This document shows, piece after piece, positions 16,564 to 24,936 of a stretch of 64,000 bases of DNA. The DNA comes from Solirubrobacterales bacterium. GTDB lineage: Bacteria; Actinomycetota; Thermoleophilia; Solirubrobacterales; 70-9. Position 1 is the first letter of the stretch; each line of letters opens with the position of its first letter. Location of the stretch: the NCBI GenBank assembly GCA_009691195.1, contig SHVA01000010.1, positions 1 through 64,000 on the forward strand, read 5' to 3'. The notes beneath the pieces are model-generated. The model saw only the letters and a program-made list of their open reading frames with translations, did no database searches and was not told the origin of the DNA. The position numbers and the translations under genes were made by a program.

Positions 16564-16809
16564 CTAGGCGGCCCCGGTGCGAGCCCGACCCTGTTTAACG
16601 AGGCCCCACGTCGAAACGAGCGCCCAGACCCCCTCCAGCAGCAGGAAGCCCCACTGACGCTCCTCCCAGGCAAGCACGGCAAGCACGGCGGAGCCGACCA
16701 GATTCAGCAGGAGGTAGGGGCGAGAGTCAACCTGCATGCGCCCGAACTGAAGCGCGGCGAACGCCGCCAGGATCAGCAGTGCGCCGAGGACCTGTACGAC
16801 CTGGTCCAC
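16564..16809 (-). CDS. Small membrane protein, CBU_0592-like domain
   Basis: 81 residues, three predicted membrane helices. The order of motifs matches the CBU_0592 domain: [35 protein letters not shown], and [19 protein letters not shown]. Members are widespread and uncharacterised. GTG 16809 starts one base after the ruvB stop (16811), so it is the next gene of the ruvCAB transcript. No enzymatic residues are apparent. Confidence 0.75.
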   Translation of the reverse strand: MDQVVQVLGALLILAAFAALQFGRMQVDSRPYLLLNLVGSAVLAVLAWEERQWGFLLLEGVWALVSTWGLVKQGRARTGAA

Positions 16810-16810
16810 G

Positions 16811-17869
16811 TCAGAAAAGGCTCGCGTGCCCCTCGGGCAACGCCAGCCCGATGTGCTCGTAGCCGCGCTCGGTCAGCACCCGGCCGCGCGGGGTGCGCTT
16901 GATCAGCCCCTGCTGGAGCAGGTACGGCTCGAACACGTCCTCGATCGTGTCGGCCTCCTCGCCGACGGCGATCGCGAGGGTCGAGAGGCCCACCGGGCCG
17001 CCCGCGAACTTGCTCGCCATCGTCTCCAGGAGCTGGCGATCGTGACGGTCGAGGCCGGCGGCGTCGACCTCGAACATCTCGAGCGCCTCGGAGGCGACCT
17101 CGTCGGTGACGACGCCCTCGCCCCGGACCTCGGCGAAGTCGCGGACCCGGCGCAGGAGGCGGTTGGCGACCCGGGGCGTCCCGCGAGAGCGCGACGCGAT
17201 CGCCTCGGCGCCCCCGTCCTCGACCTCGATCTCGAAAATCTTGGCCGAGCGGCGGACAATCGTCCCGAGGTCGCCCGGCTCGTAGTGCTCGAGGCGGTGG
17301 CTGACGCCGAAGCGGTCGCGCAGGGGCGTCGTCAGCAGGCCGGTGCGGGTGGTGGCGCCGATCAGCGTGAACGCCGGCAGGTCGAGCGTCACGGTCCGGG
17401 CGCCGGCGCCCTGCCCGAGCACGACCGGCAGCCGCCGGTCCTCCATCGCCGGGTACAGCGTCTCCTCGACCGCGCGGCCGAGGCGGTGGATCTCGTCGAT
17501 GAAGAAGACGCTGCCGGGCTCGAGCGCCGTCAGGAACGCTGCGATGTCCGCCTTGCGCTCGAGCGCCGGGCCGGCGGTCTGCACCATCCCGACCCCCAGC
17601 TCCAAGGCGATGATGTGGGCGAGTGACGTCTTGCCGAGCCCCGGCGGGCCGGCCAGAAGCACGTGGTCAAGCGGCTCCTCGCGCCGCCGGGCCGCCTCGA
17701 TGAAGATCCCGAGCTGCTCGGTGACCTGGACCTGGTTGACGAAGTCCTCGAGCGTCGAAGGCCGCAGGGAGCGGTCGAAGTCGTCGTCAACGCCGATCGC
17801 GCGGGCGTCGTGGACCTCGATCTCGTCGGCGCCCGGGGTCTTGATCCCCTTGCCGGGCTCGACGCTCAC
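16811..17869 (-). CDS. ruvB: Holliday junction branch migration helicase RuvB
   Basis: AAA+ motor that drives branch migration of Holliday junctions with RuvA. Walker A GPPGLGKT is at residues 74-81, Walker B DEIH at 125-128, then GATTRTG (sensor 1) and a C-terminal winged helix ([11 protein letters not shown] through [11 protein letters not shown]). The length of 352 is standard. GTG 17869 overlaps the ruvA stop as GTGA. Its N-terminal leader (about 25 residues) is typical for actinobacterial RuvB. Confidence 0.97.
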   Translation of the reverse strand: MSVEPGKGIKTPGADEIEVHDARAIGVDDDFDRSLRPSTLEDFVNQVQVTEQLGIFIEAARRREEPLDHVLLAGPPGLGKTSLAHIIALELGVGMVQTAGPALERKADIAAFLTALEPGSVFFIDEIHRLGRAVEETLYPAMEDRRLPVVLGQGAGARTVTLDLPAFTLIGATTRTGLLTTPLRDRFGVSHRLEHYEPGDLGTIVRRSAKIFEIEVEDGGAEAIASRSRGTPRVANRLLRRVRDFAEVRGEGVVTDEVASEALEMFEVDAAGLDRHDRQLLETMASKFAGGPVGLSTLAIAVGEEADTIEDVFEPYLLQQGLIKRTPRGRVLTERGYEHIGLALPEGHASLF

Positions 17870-18471
17870 TGGGCGCTGACCCCGGCGGCGCCCCGCAGCG
17901 CGGCCTGGACGATCTCCTCGGCGCTCTCCCCCTCGGCGCCCTGCAGCAGCCGCTCGGCCTCAGCGGGCGTGTAGCCAAGGTTGAGGAGCCCGTCCCGCGC
18001 CAGCGTGCGCGGATCCTCTGGGCCCCTGACCGAGATCTCGGCGCCGTCGGCGTCGCCCTCGACGAGCTGCCCGGCCACCTTCTCCCGAAGCTCAACGATG
18101 ATCCGCTCGGCGGTGCGCTTGCCGATCCCCGGCACCGCCTGGAAGCGCTTCGCGTCGCCCGCCGCGATCGCCCGCAGCAGCTCCCGGGTCGAGCCGCTGG
18201 AAAGCGCGGCCAGGGCGACCTTGGGGCCGACCCCGCTGATCGAGGTCAGCAGCAGGAACAGGTCGCGCTCCTCCTCGCTGCAGAACCCGTAGAGGTTGAG
18301 AGCGTCGTCGCGGGGGATCAGGTGGGCGTGGAGCGTCGCGCGCTTGCCGACCGCCGGCACGCCCTTCAGCGTCTCGGCCGAGACCGCGAGGCTGTAGCCC
18401 ACGCCGTGGGCGTCTATCACCACGTGGTCGGCACGACGCACGAGCACCTCTCCGGAGACCGAAGCGATCAT
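17866..18471 (-). CDS. ruvA: Holliday junction DNA helicase subunit RuvA
   Basis: Tetrameric junction-binding protein that loads RuvB. The N-terminal OB fold reads [12 protein letters not shown]...[13 protein letters not shown]. Two helix-hairpin-helix motifs follow ([17 protein letters not shown] and [13 protein letters not shown]), then a Glu/Gly linker and a C-terminal UBA-like domain with [13 protein letters not shown] for RuvB contact. 201 residues, full length. It overlaps ruvB by four bases and lies 41 bases after ruvC. Confidence 0.97.
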   Translation of the reverse strand: MIASVSGEVLVRRADHVVIDAHGVGYSLAVSAETLKGVPAVGKRATLHAHLIPRDDALNLYGFCSEEERDLFLLLTSISGVGPKVALAALSSGSTRELLRAIAAGDAKRFQAVPGIGKRTAERIIVELREKVAGQLVEGDADGAEISVRGPEDPRTLARDGLLNLGYTPAEAERLLQGAEGESAEEIVQAALRGAAGVSAQ

Positions 18472-18512
18472 CGCGAGTGATTCTGCGCTGTGGCCCGGAT
18501 GTCACCCAGGCG

Positions 18513-19067
18513 CTAGCCCGCCAGGCGCTGGCGGGCGCCGGCGGCTACGGGGGACGTGCCCACGCGGGGACGGCCGAGCTGGGCCGTCGCCTGCCTCGTG
18601 CCCTCGCCGGCGGCGTGGCAGATCGCGACCGCGAACGCGTCCGCTGTGTGATCGGGCGTGGGCGGCTCTGGCAGCCCCAGCAGGCTCGCGACCATGCGCT
18701 GTACCTGGTCCTTGCCCGCGGCGCCGGAGCCGCAGACGCCCATCTTCACGGCCTGCGGCGTGTAGTCGAAGCAGGGGATGCCGCGGCGCGACGCGGCCAG
18801 CAGGGCCACTCCCCGCGCCTGGCCGACCGAGACCGCGGAGCTGACGTTGCGGCCGAAGAAGAGGTCCTCGAGCGCCATCGCCTTGGGCTCATGCCAGTCG
18901 AGCAGCTCGCAGAGCGAGGTGTAGATCTGGGCGAGACGGTCCTCGCTCGCCTCGTCGGGCTGGGTCTCGATCACCCCGCCGTCAAGCGCCACCATCCGGC
19001 TGCCGCTGGTGCGCACCACGCCGAAGCCGGTGTTGGCAGCGCCCGGATCTAGGCCGATCACGATCAC
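18513..19067 (-). CDS. ruvC: Crossover junction endodeoxyribonuclease RuvC
   Basis: Resolves Holliday junctions by paired nicks. The RNase H-like fold has Asp7 (MIVIGLDPG), Glu67 (ALED) and a C-terminal DHTADAFAVAICH acidic pair near residue 140; these are the expected four catalytic carboxylates. 184 residues, ending in a short basic/Gly tail. It is first in the ruvCAB order. In most actinobacteria yebC lies directly upstream; here five P-domain genes intervene. Confidence 0.96.
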   Translation of the reverse strand: MIVIGLDPGAANTGFGVVRTSGSRMVALDGGVIETQPDEASEDRLAQIYTSLCELLDWHEPKAMALEDLFFGRNVSSAVSVGQARGVALLAASRRGIPCFDYTPQAVKMGVCGSGAAGKDQVQRMVASLLGLPEPPTPDHTADAFAVAICHAAGEGTRQATAQLGRPRVGTSPVAAGARQRLAG

Positions 19068-19144
19068 GCCTAGTCATTCTCGCCGCGCGGTCGGATGCCT
19101 CCCCGCCGAGTCGCCCATTTTGCGGTGGCCGGGGCCTGAGGCGA

Positions 19145-19162
19145 ATCCGCAGTCTGCGGGTT
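19145..19162 (-). terminator. Weak hairpin after the P-domain gene cluster
   Basis: On the minus strand AACCCGCA and TGCGGATT form an 8-bp stem with one mismatch and a 3-base loop, a few bases after the stop of the last P-domain gene (19166). No U-tract follows. It would separate that cluster from ruvC. Confidence 0.35.
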
Positions 19163-19165
19163 CAG

Positions 19166-19798
19166 TCAGCGGGCGCGGTGCGGCTTGACCTCGACGCGCC
19201 AGCAGTGAAGCGTGCCGGTCAGGTCCTCGACGTCGTCGAAGATGCGCAGGGTCCAGCGGCCGTTGGTGGCGCCGCCGTTCATCGTCACCAGCGGATAACT
19301 GTCGTCGGGCTGGGCCCGGCCCGCGTAGGGAGGCCCGAGCGAGTCCGGCAAGGGGCCGCCCGCGAACGGGACGAGGCTGAAGGGCGTCTCATCGTCGAGC
19401 GTGAGGAAGCGGCCGCCGCAGCCCCGCTGCCCACTCCCCCAGCTACCGCCGCTCGTCGATTCGCCCACCAGGAAGACGGTGGTCCCGTTGGGAGAGGTCA
19501 GCTGCGCGCTGAGGTCGAAGACGTCGTCGGCCGAGACGCGCATGCTGAGATCGACATCGCCGATCGGAAGGCCCTTGAGGCGCTTGGGACCGGTTACCGT
19601 GCTCCGCAGGGCGCCGGGGCCCTCCGCGCCCGCGTCAGGGATCGGCAGGTTGACCTTGCCGCTGGAGAGGATCTGGCGCGGGAGGTTGCGCTTGGGCTTG
19701 GGCTTGGCCGCGAGCGCCGGGGAGGCGGCGAGCGCCACCGCCAGCAGGACGATCGCGCACAGCGGCAGCAGCCGCGCCCGGCGAAGCCCCGCGCTCAT
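19166..19798 (-). CDS. Secreted P-domain (P/Homo B-like) protein, paralogue 1
   Basis: 210-residue exported protein. The signal peptide (MSAGLRRARLLPLCAIVLL..., cleavage after ALA near 29) leads into a single jelly-roll module. The end GRWTLRIFDDVEDLTGTLHCW matches the C-terminal strands of the proprotein-convertase P domain. Conserved cluster marks are FSSG-like ILSSGKVNLPIPD, the glycine-cysteine motif GSGQRGCGGRFLTLDDE, GPPYAGRAQP, and a second Cys in LHCW; the two cysteines probably pair. No protease domain is attached. ATG 19798 overlaps the upstream paralogue's stop (ATGA). The start is fixed by the signal peptide, since the open frame continues upstream. Function unknown; possibly a surface or adhesion module. 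Confidence 0.8.
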   Translation of the reverse strand: MSAGLRRARLLPLCAIVLLAVALAASPALAAKPKPKRNLPRQILSSGKVNLPIPDAGAEGPGALRSTVTGPKRLKGLPIGDVDLSMRVSADDVFDLSAQLTSPNGTTVFLVGESTSGGSWGSGQRGCGGRFLTLDDETPFSLVPFAGGPLPDSLGPPYAGRAQPDDSYPLVTMNGGATNGRWTLRIFDDVEDLTGTLHCWRVEVKPHRAR

Positions 19799-20409
19799 CG
19801 CGGCCTCCTCGGAAGCAGCTTGATGCCCCAGCAGTCGAGGGTCCCTGGGAAGCCCCCGAGCGTGTCGATCACGACCAACCGCCAGCGGCCCGCGACGGCG
19901 CTGCCGGTGGCCGTTCGCAGCGGCTCGCCCTGGGTCTGTGCGCGGCCCGCGTAGGGCGGCCCCAGCTCGAGCGGGCCGGGCGGTCCGAAGGGGGTGAGCT
20001 GGAACGGCGTCTGGTCGTCGAGGGTCAGGGGCTTGCCGGCGCAGCCGCCCTGGCCCGAGCCGAGGCTGGTCCCGCCGGCGAAGTTGACCAAGGTCATGCC
20101 CGCCCCATCCGGCGCGATCAGGCCGACCTTCAGGTCCTCGACGTCGTCGTGGCGGACGCTGACGCTGACGTTCGCGTCCTTGACCTCGAGGCCCTTGTAC
20201 TTGGCGGGGACGTTGATCGGAGAGCGCAGGATCCCCACCCCGCCCGGTGGCGCGTCGGGGATCGGCTGGTTGAGGGCGCCGCTGCTGAACGTCCTCGCCT
20301 TCAGCTTCGGCTTCCCCTTGGCCGCGAACGAGGGCGAGGCCGCGACCAGCACCACCACCAGCGCGGCGACCAGCATCCCGGCCCTCGGCAGAGGTCGCAT
20401 GCGGATCAT
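19795..20409 (-). CDS. Secreted P-domain-like protein, paralogue 2
   Basis: 204 residues with a clear signal peptide (core LVAALVVVLVAASPSFA, cleavage near 29). It shares the cluster pattern: FSSGALNQPIPD after the signal, GSGQGGCAGKPLTLDDQTPF, GPPYAGRAQ, GRWRLVVID and the closing GTLDCWGIKL. It couples by ATGA overlap to the paralogues on both sides (19795-19798 and 20406-20409), so at least three form one translational unit. Subfamily A together with paralogues 1 and 3, by the LDDQ/LDDE and GPPYAGRAQ signatures. No catalytic residues recognised. Confidence 0.78.
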   Translation of the reverse strand: MIRMRPLPRAGMLVAALVVVLVAASPSFAAKGKPKLKARTFSSGALNQPIPDAPPGGVGILRSPINVPAKYKGLEVKDANVSVSVRHDDVEDLKVGLIAPDGAGMTLVNFAGGTSLGSGQGGCAGKPLTLDDQTPFQLTPFGPPGPLELGPPYAGRAQTQGEPLRTATGSAVAGRWRLVVIDTLGGFPGTLDCWGIKLLPRRPR

Positions 20410-21029
20410 CCCGGGGGGATCTGCGGCTTGATCCGCAGCTCCAAGCAGTGGAGGGTTCCGAGCTCATCGTTGAAGTAGTTGCTCATCCGCAGGGTCCAGC
20501 GGCCGCTGGCCGGGCCCCCGTTCATCGAGAAGAGGGGCTTGCGCGCCGGCTGGGCGCGGCCGTTGTACGGGGGCCCGAGCTCGAGCCCGCCGACGATCGG
20601 GTCGAAGGGAGACAGCCCCCGGGACGTCTGGTCGTCGAGAACGAGCTTCTTGCCCCCGCAACCCGCCTGCCCCGAGCCCCAGCTGGGGCCCGACGTGTAG
20701 CCGGGAAGGACGAGGCTGACGGAGGCTCCGTTGGGCGCCGTCAGGGTCGCCTGGAAGGCACCCACGTCGGCATGCGACGCCCGCAGCGCGACATCGACGT
20801 CCCGGATCCCGAGGCCCTTCAGCTTCCGCCCAACGGCGATCCGCGTGACCCGGGTTCCCGGCGCGGAGACCGAGGCGCCCGGCACCTGGAGGTCGATATC
20901 CCCGCTCGAGATCGTCCGCCGCTTCAGCGACGGCTTCTCACCCGCGCCCGAGCCCGCGAGGGCGACCGAGGCGCAGAGGGCGAAGGCGCCTCCCAGCGCC
21001 AGCGCGTAGCTCTTAGGCCTGCCACCCAT
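20406..21029 (-). CDS. Secreted P-domain-like protein, paralogue 3
   Basis: 207 residues, signal peptide about 1-26 (YALALGGAFALCASVALA). Subfamily A marks: ISSGDIDLQVPG, GSGQAGCGGKKLVLDDQT, GPPYNGRAQPARKPL, MNGGPASGRWTLRMSNYF and the ending GTLHCLELRI, in which the usual Trp after Cys is Leu. The second cysteine is retained. It is first gene of the tight ATGA-coupled triplet, and a 39-base gap separates it from paralogue 4. Likely exported by Sec and folded as a single disulfide-bonded beta-sandwich. Confidence 0.78.
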   Translation of the reverse strand: MGGRPKSYALALGGAFALCASVALAGSGAGEKPSLKRRTISSGDIDLQVPGASVSAPGTRVTRIAVGRKLKGLGIRDVDVALRASHADVGAFQATLTAPNGASVSLVLPGYTSGPSWGSGQAGCGGKKLVLDDQTSRGLSPFDPIVGGLELGPPYNGRAQPARKPLFSMNGGPASGRWTLRMSNYFNDELGTLHCLELRIKPQIPPG

Positions 21030-21068
21030 TCCGGCGACGAGACTAGTCGCGGCGCAGGACTACTTCTT

Positions 21069-21635
21069 CTATTTCTTCTTGGCCTTCGCCTTGTACTTGA
21101 TGGTCAGCGCCCAACAGTTGACCGCGCGCGTACCCAGGTTGCCGACGTTCGCCGCCACCTGCAGGTCCCATCGACCCTTCGTCGGATAACCCTTGAGGCC
21201 GGCGAGCTGTTCGTCGGGGCGGACTCGCATCGCAAACGGAGTCACGATCCCGGGGTCACCAAAGCCACCCCCTGCCGAGTCATCGAAGACCGTCGGCGTC
21301 CCTGAACAACTGGCGGCCCCGCTGCCATAGCCCTGCCCAGAGTGCTGGCCGCTCAGGCCGATCAGGACCCCCGCGGGACTCCTCAGGGTCAGGAGTTGGA
21401 AGAAGTCGGCATTGTTGTTGGTCGCGCTCATCCGCAGCGAAAGGTCGACATCCTTGATGGTGCCGTTGACCTTGACCTTCTTGGTCAGCGCCGTGAAGGT
21501 GCCGGGAGCGATCGGGATGTTGAGGTTGCCGCTGGAGAAGGTCTTGGTGACGACCTTCGCCTGGGCCGTGGGGGCGCAGGCGAGCGCCAGTGCGCATAGG
21601 GGCAGGGCCAGCCCGATCATGCGAGCGCGCCTCAC
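21069..21635 (-). CDS. Secreted P-domain-like protein, paralogue 4
   Basis: 188 residues. Signal peptide MIGLALPLCALALACAPTAQA, then KTFSSGNLNIPI, the mark shared by the whole cluster. Subfamily B signature CSGTPTVFDD replaces the LDDQ form. The late strands read GRWDLQVAAN and VNCWALTIKYK. The C-terminus is a lysine run (KAKAKKK), as in paralogue 5, which could bind anionic cell-wall polymer. GTG 21635 overlaps the stop of paralogue 5 (GTGA). Lacks any peptidase motif. Confidence 0.78.
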   Translation of the reverse strand: MRRARMIGLALPLCALALACAPTAQAKVVTKTFSSGNLNIPIAPGTFTALTKKVKVNGTIKDVDLSLRMSATNNNADFFQLLTLRSPAGVLIGLSGQHSGQGYGSGAASCSGTPTVFDDSAGGGFGDPGIVTPFAMRVRPDEQLAGLKGYPTKGRWDLQVAANVGNLGTRAVNCWALTIKYKAKAKKK

Positions 21636-22162
21636 TTCTTCCCCTTCTTCGCCCTGGTCGGCTTGAACGAGATCTCCATGCTCGCGCAGTAGAGGGTTCC
21701 CTGGGCGCTGTTGACGGTCGCCGCGTCGGTGTCGATCACGTAGAGCTCCCAGTTGCCGCGAACCTGGGAGCCATTCAGCGATGACAGTGGTTGCTCCGGC
21801 TTGAATGCGCCGGCGAAGGGCGGGGCGGCGCTGGTGATGAGCGACCCAGCCTGGTCGTCGAAGCTGGTCTGTGTCCCGGAGCAGCTCGTGGCGCCGCCAC
21901 CGTAGTTGTCGTTGGTCGAGTTGTTGGTGAACGGCCCCAGCCCCGTCGCAAGGTTCACGTACCGGCCGCTCGGCGCTCTCAACACGATCGAGAGGTCGGG
22001 GTCATTCGGATGCCCGATCCGGACCGAGGCGTTGACGTCGGTGACCTTGCCCTTTTGGCCGACACCGAGGTTGATCCTGGCGTTACCGAGGCCGGGGAGC
22101 GGCGAATTGATGCTGCCCGTCGTACCGGTGGCCGTGGCGGCCCCGGCGCGCGGTACGGCCAC
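21632..22162 (-). CDS. P-domain-like protein, paralogue 5, with apparent frameshift in its signal peptide
   Basis: Subfamily B: CSGTQTSFDDQAGS, SQVRGNWELYVIDTD, TLYCASMEISF and a basic tail. From GTG 22162 the product is 176 residues and has no signal peptide. Reading on upstream, the same frame encodes a perfect hydrophobic core (AAALLACALCWVAVPRAGA), but it meets a stop. An ATG at 22232 with GGAG five bases before it begins MKIGAGRTRLL in another frame. One extra base in the GGG run at 22197-22199 (plus strand) separates the two. The intended gene is therefore 21632-22232. Either a sequence error or a real loss of export. Confidence 0.7.
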   Translation of the reverse strand: MAVPRAGAATATGTTGSINSPLPGLGNARINLGVGQKGKVTDVNASVRIGHPNDPDLSIVLRAPSGRYVNLATGLGPFTNNSTNDNYGGGATSCSGTQTSFDDQAGSLITSAAPPFAGAFKPEQPLSSLNGSQVRGNWELYVIDTDAATVNSAQGTLYCASMEISFKPTRAKKGKK

Positions 22163-22256
22163 CCAGCAGAGGGCGCAGGCGAGCAGCGCCGCGGCCGGGC
22201 AACAGCCGGGTCCGCCCCGCTCCGATCTTCATGCTCTCCAGCATCAGCGGCGTAGC

Positions 22257-23012
22257 CTACGCCTTCGCCTCGAGCTCTTCGAGGATCGACTCGGCGATCT
22301 CGAAGTTGGCGTGGACCTCGTCCACGTCGTCGTGGTCGTCCAGGACATCCAGGAGGCGCAGCAGGCTGCCCGCGTCGCCCTCTCCCACCTCCACCGTGCT
22401 CTTCGGCTCCATCGTCAGCTCCGCGGACTGGATCTCGACGCCGTCGGCCTCGAGGGCGCCGCGAACGCCGGTCAGGTCTGTGGCGGCGGTCAGGACCCTG
22501 ACCACGTCGCCGTCCTCGTCCACGTCCTCGGCGCCTGCGTCGATCGCCGGCATCAGGTCGTCCTCGCCGTAGCGCTCGCCGTCCACGAGGATCACGCCGC
22601 GCTTCTCGAACTGCCAGGCGACCGAGCCCGGCTCACCGAGGCTGCCGCCGTTGTGCTCGAAGGCGTGGCGCATCTCAGAGCCGGTGCGGTTGCGGTTGTC
22701 GGTCAGCGTCTCGACCAGGACCGCGGCACCGCCGGGCCCGTAGCCCTCGTAGGTGACGGCCTCGATCGCCGCGGCGTCATCGCCCTCCCCCGTGCCCCGG
22801 TCAATGGCCCGCTGGATGTTGTCCTTGGGCATCGAGGCGTCGCGCGCCTTCTGGACCGCGAGCCCGAGCGTCGGGTTGCCGTCAACGTCGCCGCCTCCGT
22901 CTCGTGCAGCGACTGTGATCGCCCGCGCCAGCTTGGTGAAGAGCTTGCCGCGCTTGGCGTCGGCGGCGCCCTTCTTGTGCTTGATCGAAGCCCACTTGGA
23001 GTGGCCGGACAT
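22257..23012 (-). CDS. yebC: YebC/PmpR-family protein (translation/transcription factor)
   Basis: Cytoplasmic TACO1/YebC family protein, linked to relief of ribosome stalling at prolines and, in some bacteria, to transcription control. The N-terminus MSGHSKWASIKHKKGAADAK is the invariant family start, followed by the nucleic-acid-binding three-domain body (YGPGGAAVLVETLTDNRNRT). 251 residues, full length. It keeps its place near ruvCAB and pdxST as in other actinobacteria, but P-domain genes flank it on both sides. Confidence 0.96.
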   Translation of the reverse strand: MSGHSKWASIKHKKGAADAKRGKLFTKLARAITVAARDGGGDVDGNPTLGLAVQKARDASMPKDNIQRAIDRGTGEGDDAAAIEAVTYEGYGPGGAAVLVETLTDNRNRTGSEMRHAFEHNGGSLGEPGSVAWQFEKRGVILVDGERYGEDDLMPAIDAGAEDVDEDGDVVRVLTAATDLTGVRGALEADGVEIQSAELTMEPKSTVEVGEGDAGSLLRLLDVLDDHDDVDEVHANFEIAESILEELEAKA

Positions 23013-23061
23013 GGCCGCATTCTATGAAGGGCTGCGCCGCGCCGCCGGGCCCGGAAACGAG

Positions 23062-23093
23062 CCGGCCCCGAAAGCTCGCGCTTCCGGGGCCGG
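23062..23093 (-). terminator. GNRA-capped hairpin after P-domain gene 6
   Basis: A 14-bp stem (CCGGCCCCGGAAGC / GCTTTCGGGGCCGG on the minus strand, one G.U) is closed by a GCGA tetraloop, 29 bases after the stop at 23122. The single non-Watson-Crick pair is G.U only on the minus strand, which supports its use by the leftward gene. The U-tract is weak (CTCGTTT). Confidence 0.6.
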
Positions 23094-23121
23094 GTGCAGC
23101 TTCAAACGGACTGCCTGGTGC

Positions 23122-23736
23122 TCAGGTCCGGTAGCGGATCCGCAGCTTCCAGCAGTTCAGCGTCACCGCTCCCACGGGATCGTCGTCGCCGACCAGAAGG
23201 GTCCAGCGCGACTTCGCCTTCTTCGCCTTGAGGCCGTTTAGCGCCGAGAGCGCCTGCTCGGGGTCGAAGGAGTCCACGAACGGGGCGGCCCCAAGCGTCA
23301 CCGAGATGGCTGCCTGATCGTCGAACACGGTCGGCGTGCCCGAGCAATCAGCGGCGCCGGTCCCGAAGTCGTTACCGAAGCCGCCGTTGTCGGTGGTCAG
23401 GTCGAGCACCCCGCGCGGGGTCGCCAGGTAGGCCTCGACATCGCTGGCGTCGTCGGCGGTGATCCGCACCGAGACGTTGACGTCCTTGATCGTCGCCTGG
23501 TCGGGGATGCCCCCCACACCGAGGAACGAGCGAACCAGGTTCGGGTCAAAGTCCCCGGCATCGACTCCCGGCTGAGGATCCGGCGGCGTAAGCGCCAGAT
23601 CGCCGCTGCTCAGCGTCTTGGTCTTGGTCACGTGCTTCTGCTTTGCCTGCGCCATGGGCAGCGCGAACGCCGCACAGGCCACGAGGCCCGTCATGGTCGC
23701 CGCCAGCGCCACGCGCTTCGGCCTGCTTTCAGCCAT
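23122..23736 (-). CDS. Secreted P-domain-like protein, paralogue 6
   Basis: 204 residues, signal peptide about 1-32 (VALAATMTGLVACAAFALPMAQA). It belongs to subfamily B: KTLSSGDLALTPPD, GTGAADCSGTPTVFDDQA, SRWTLLVGDDDP and the terminal LNCWKLRIRY. Both conserved cysteines are present. It lies upstream of yebC, apart from the other five, with a hairpin terminator after it, so it is probably a separate transcript. GGAGGGAACATCAG precedes the ATG. Its separation from its paralogues by yebC suggests either two insertions or rearrangement. Confidence 0.78.
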   Translation of the reverse strand: MAESRPKRVALAATMTGLVACAAFALPMAQAKQKHVTKTKTLSSGDLALTPPDPQPGVDAGDFDPNLVRSFLGVGGIPDQATIKDVNVSVRITADDASDVEAYLATPRGVLDLTTDNGGFGNDFGTGAADCSGTPTVFDDQAAISVTLGAAPFVDSFDPEQALSALNGLKAKKAKSRWTLLVGDDDPVGAVTLNCWKLRIRYRT

Positions 23737-23832
23737 CTGATGTTCCCTCCTGTTTATTGCAGAGTCTCTTCTCCGCGCCTCCCTTGCCGGGCGAGCCTAC
23801 CGAGGCTGAGCGGCGCGTCAAGCGTGTGCCAA

Positions 23833-24936
23833 TCAGACCACGAAGCGGCCGTCCTCCTGGAGCAGCTCGCCGTCAACCTCGATCCGGCCGCCCTGTCGCA
23901 GGTCGCAGATCATGTCCCAGTGGATCGCAGACTCGTTGACGCCGCCCGTGTCGGGGTAGCTGGCGCCGACCGCGAGGTGGACGGTCCCGCCGATCTTCTC
24001 GTCGAGCAGGATCTCACGGGTGCCGTTGGTGATCCCGTAGTTGGTGCCGATCCCCAGCTCGCCCAGGCGCCGGGCGCCCTCGTCGGTGTCGAGCATCTGG
24101 ATCAGGAAGTCCTCGCCCTTCTCGGCCGAGGCGTCCACGACCTTGCCCGCCTCGAAGCGGAAGCGAACGCCCTCGACGTCGCGGCCGCCGTATGAGGCGG
24201 GCAGGTGGAAGGTCACCTCACCCTCGGCGGAGTCCTCGACGGGGCCCGTGAAGAACTCTCCGTCGGGCATGTTGTGCCTGCCGGTCGCGGCGATGAAGGT
24301 GCGGCCCTCGATTCCGAGCTTCAGCTCAGTGCCCGGGCCCGAGATCCGGACCTCCTTGCGGCCCTGGATCCACTCCCCGAGGCGCTCGGTCTCCTCCGAC
24401 TGCTTCTTCCAGGCGGCCACCGGGTCGTCGGTGTCGGCGAGGCAGGCGCCGAAGTAGAAGTGCTCGTACTCGGCGAGGCTCATCCCCGCCTCCGAGGCGT
24501 AGGCGTTGGTCGGGAACAGGGTCAGCGCCCAGCGGTAGGAGCCCTCGGCGGAGCGTTCCATCGCGCGCTTCATCAGCGGCCTCGTCGCGGCCTGGCGGCG
24601 GGTCTGGCGCTCGGGCGGGACCTGGGAGAGCGCCCTGGTGTTGACGCTCGCCATCACCGCGATCCGGACGTCGGCGTTGTTGACCGCCCACTCCCCGACC
24701 GGCGAGACCCAGTCGAGCTGCTCGTCGGAGGCGAGCTTGAAGTAGGCGGTCGACTGGCCCTCGAGGGCCATGTTCACGATCGGGTTGCCGCCCACCTTGA
24801 GGATCTCCTCGTAGACGGCCTGGAGCAGCGGCTCGGCCGCGCTCTCACCCTCCACCGTGCAGACGTCGCCCGGCTTGACCGCCGCCGAGTGCTCGACCAG
24901 GATCCGCGCCAGCGCCTGCACCCTCGGATCTCTCAT
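23833..24936 (-). CDS. M29-family metal-dependent aminopeptidase (aminopeptidase T type)
   Basis: Removes N-terminal residues from peptides; cytoplasmic, dinuclear metal. The 367 residues cover the two-domain family. The C-terminal domain contains the expected ligands: GRHNMPDGEFFTGP (His/Glu), the glutamate and histidine around TNYGITNGTREILLDEKIGG, HLAVGASYPDTGG and ESAIHWDMICDL. Start ATG 24936 overlaps the pdxT stop (TGATG). The peptide substrate is not predictable. The co-location with pdxST looks like operon position rather than shared pathway. Confidence 0.9.
   Translation of the reverse strand: MRDPRVQALARILVEHSAAVKPGDVCTVEGESAAEPLLQAVYEEILKVGGNPIVNMALEGQSTAYFKLASDEQLDWVSPVGEWAVNNADVRIAVMASVNTRALSQVPPERQTRRQAATRPLMKRAMERSAEGSYRWALTLFPTNAYASEAGMSLAEYEHFYFGACLADTDDPVAAWKKQSEETERLGEWIQGRKEVRISGPGTELKLGIEGRTFIAATGRHNMPDGEFFTGPVEDSAEGEVTFHLPASYGGRDVEGVRFRFEAGKVVDASAEKGEDFLIQMLDTDEGARRLGELGIGTNYGITNGTREILLDEKIGGTVHLAVGASYPDTGGVNESAIHWDMICDLRQGGRIEVDGELLQEDGRFVV

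Noticed and set aside
19166-20467. 433-codon reading of the P-domain gene extending upstream
   Set aside because: The upstream half overlaps paralogue 2 in another frame; the signal peptide and ATGA coupling fix the start at 19798.
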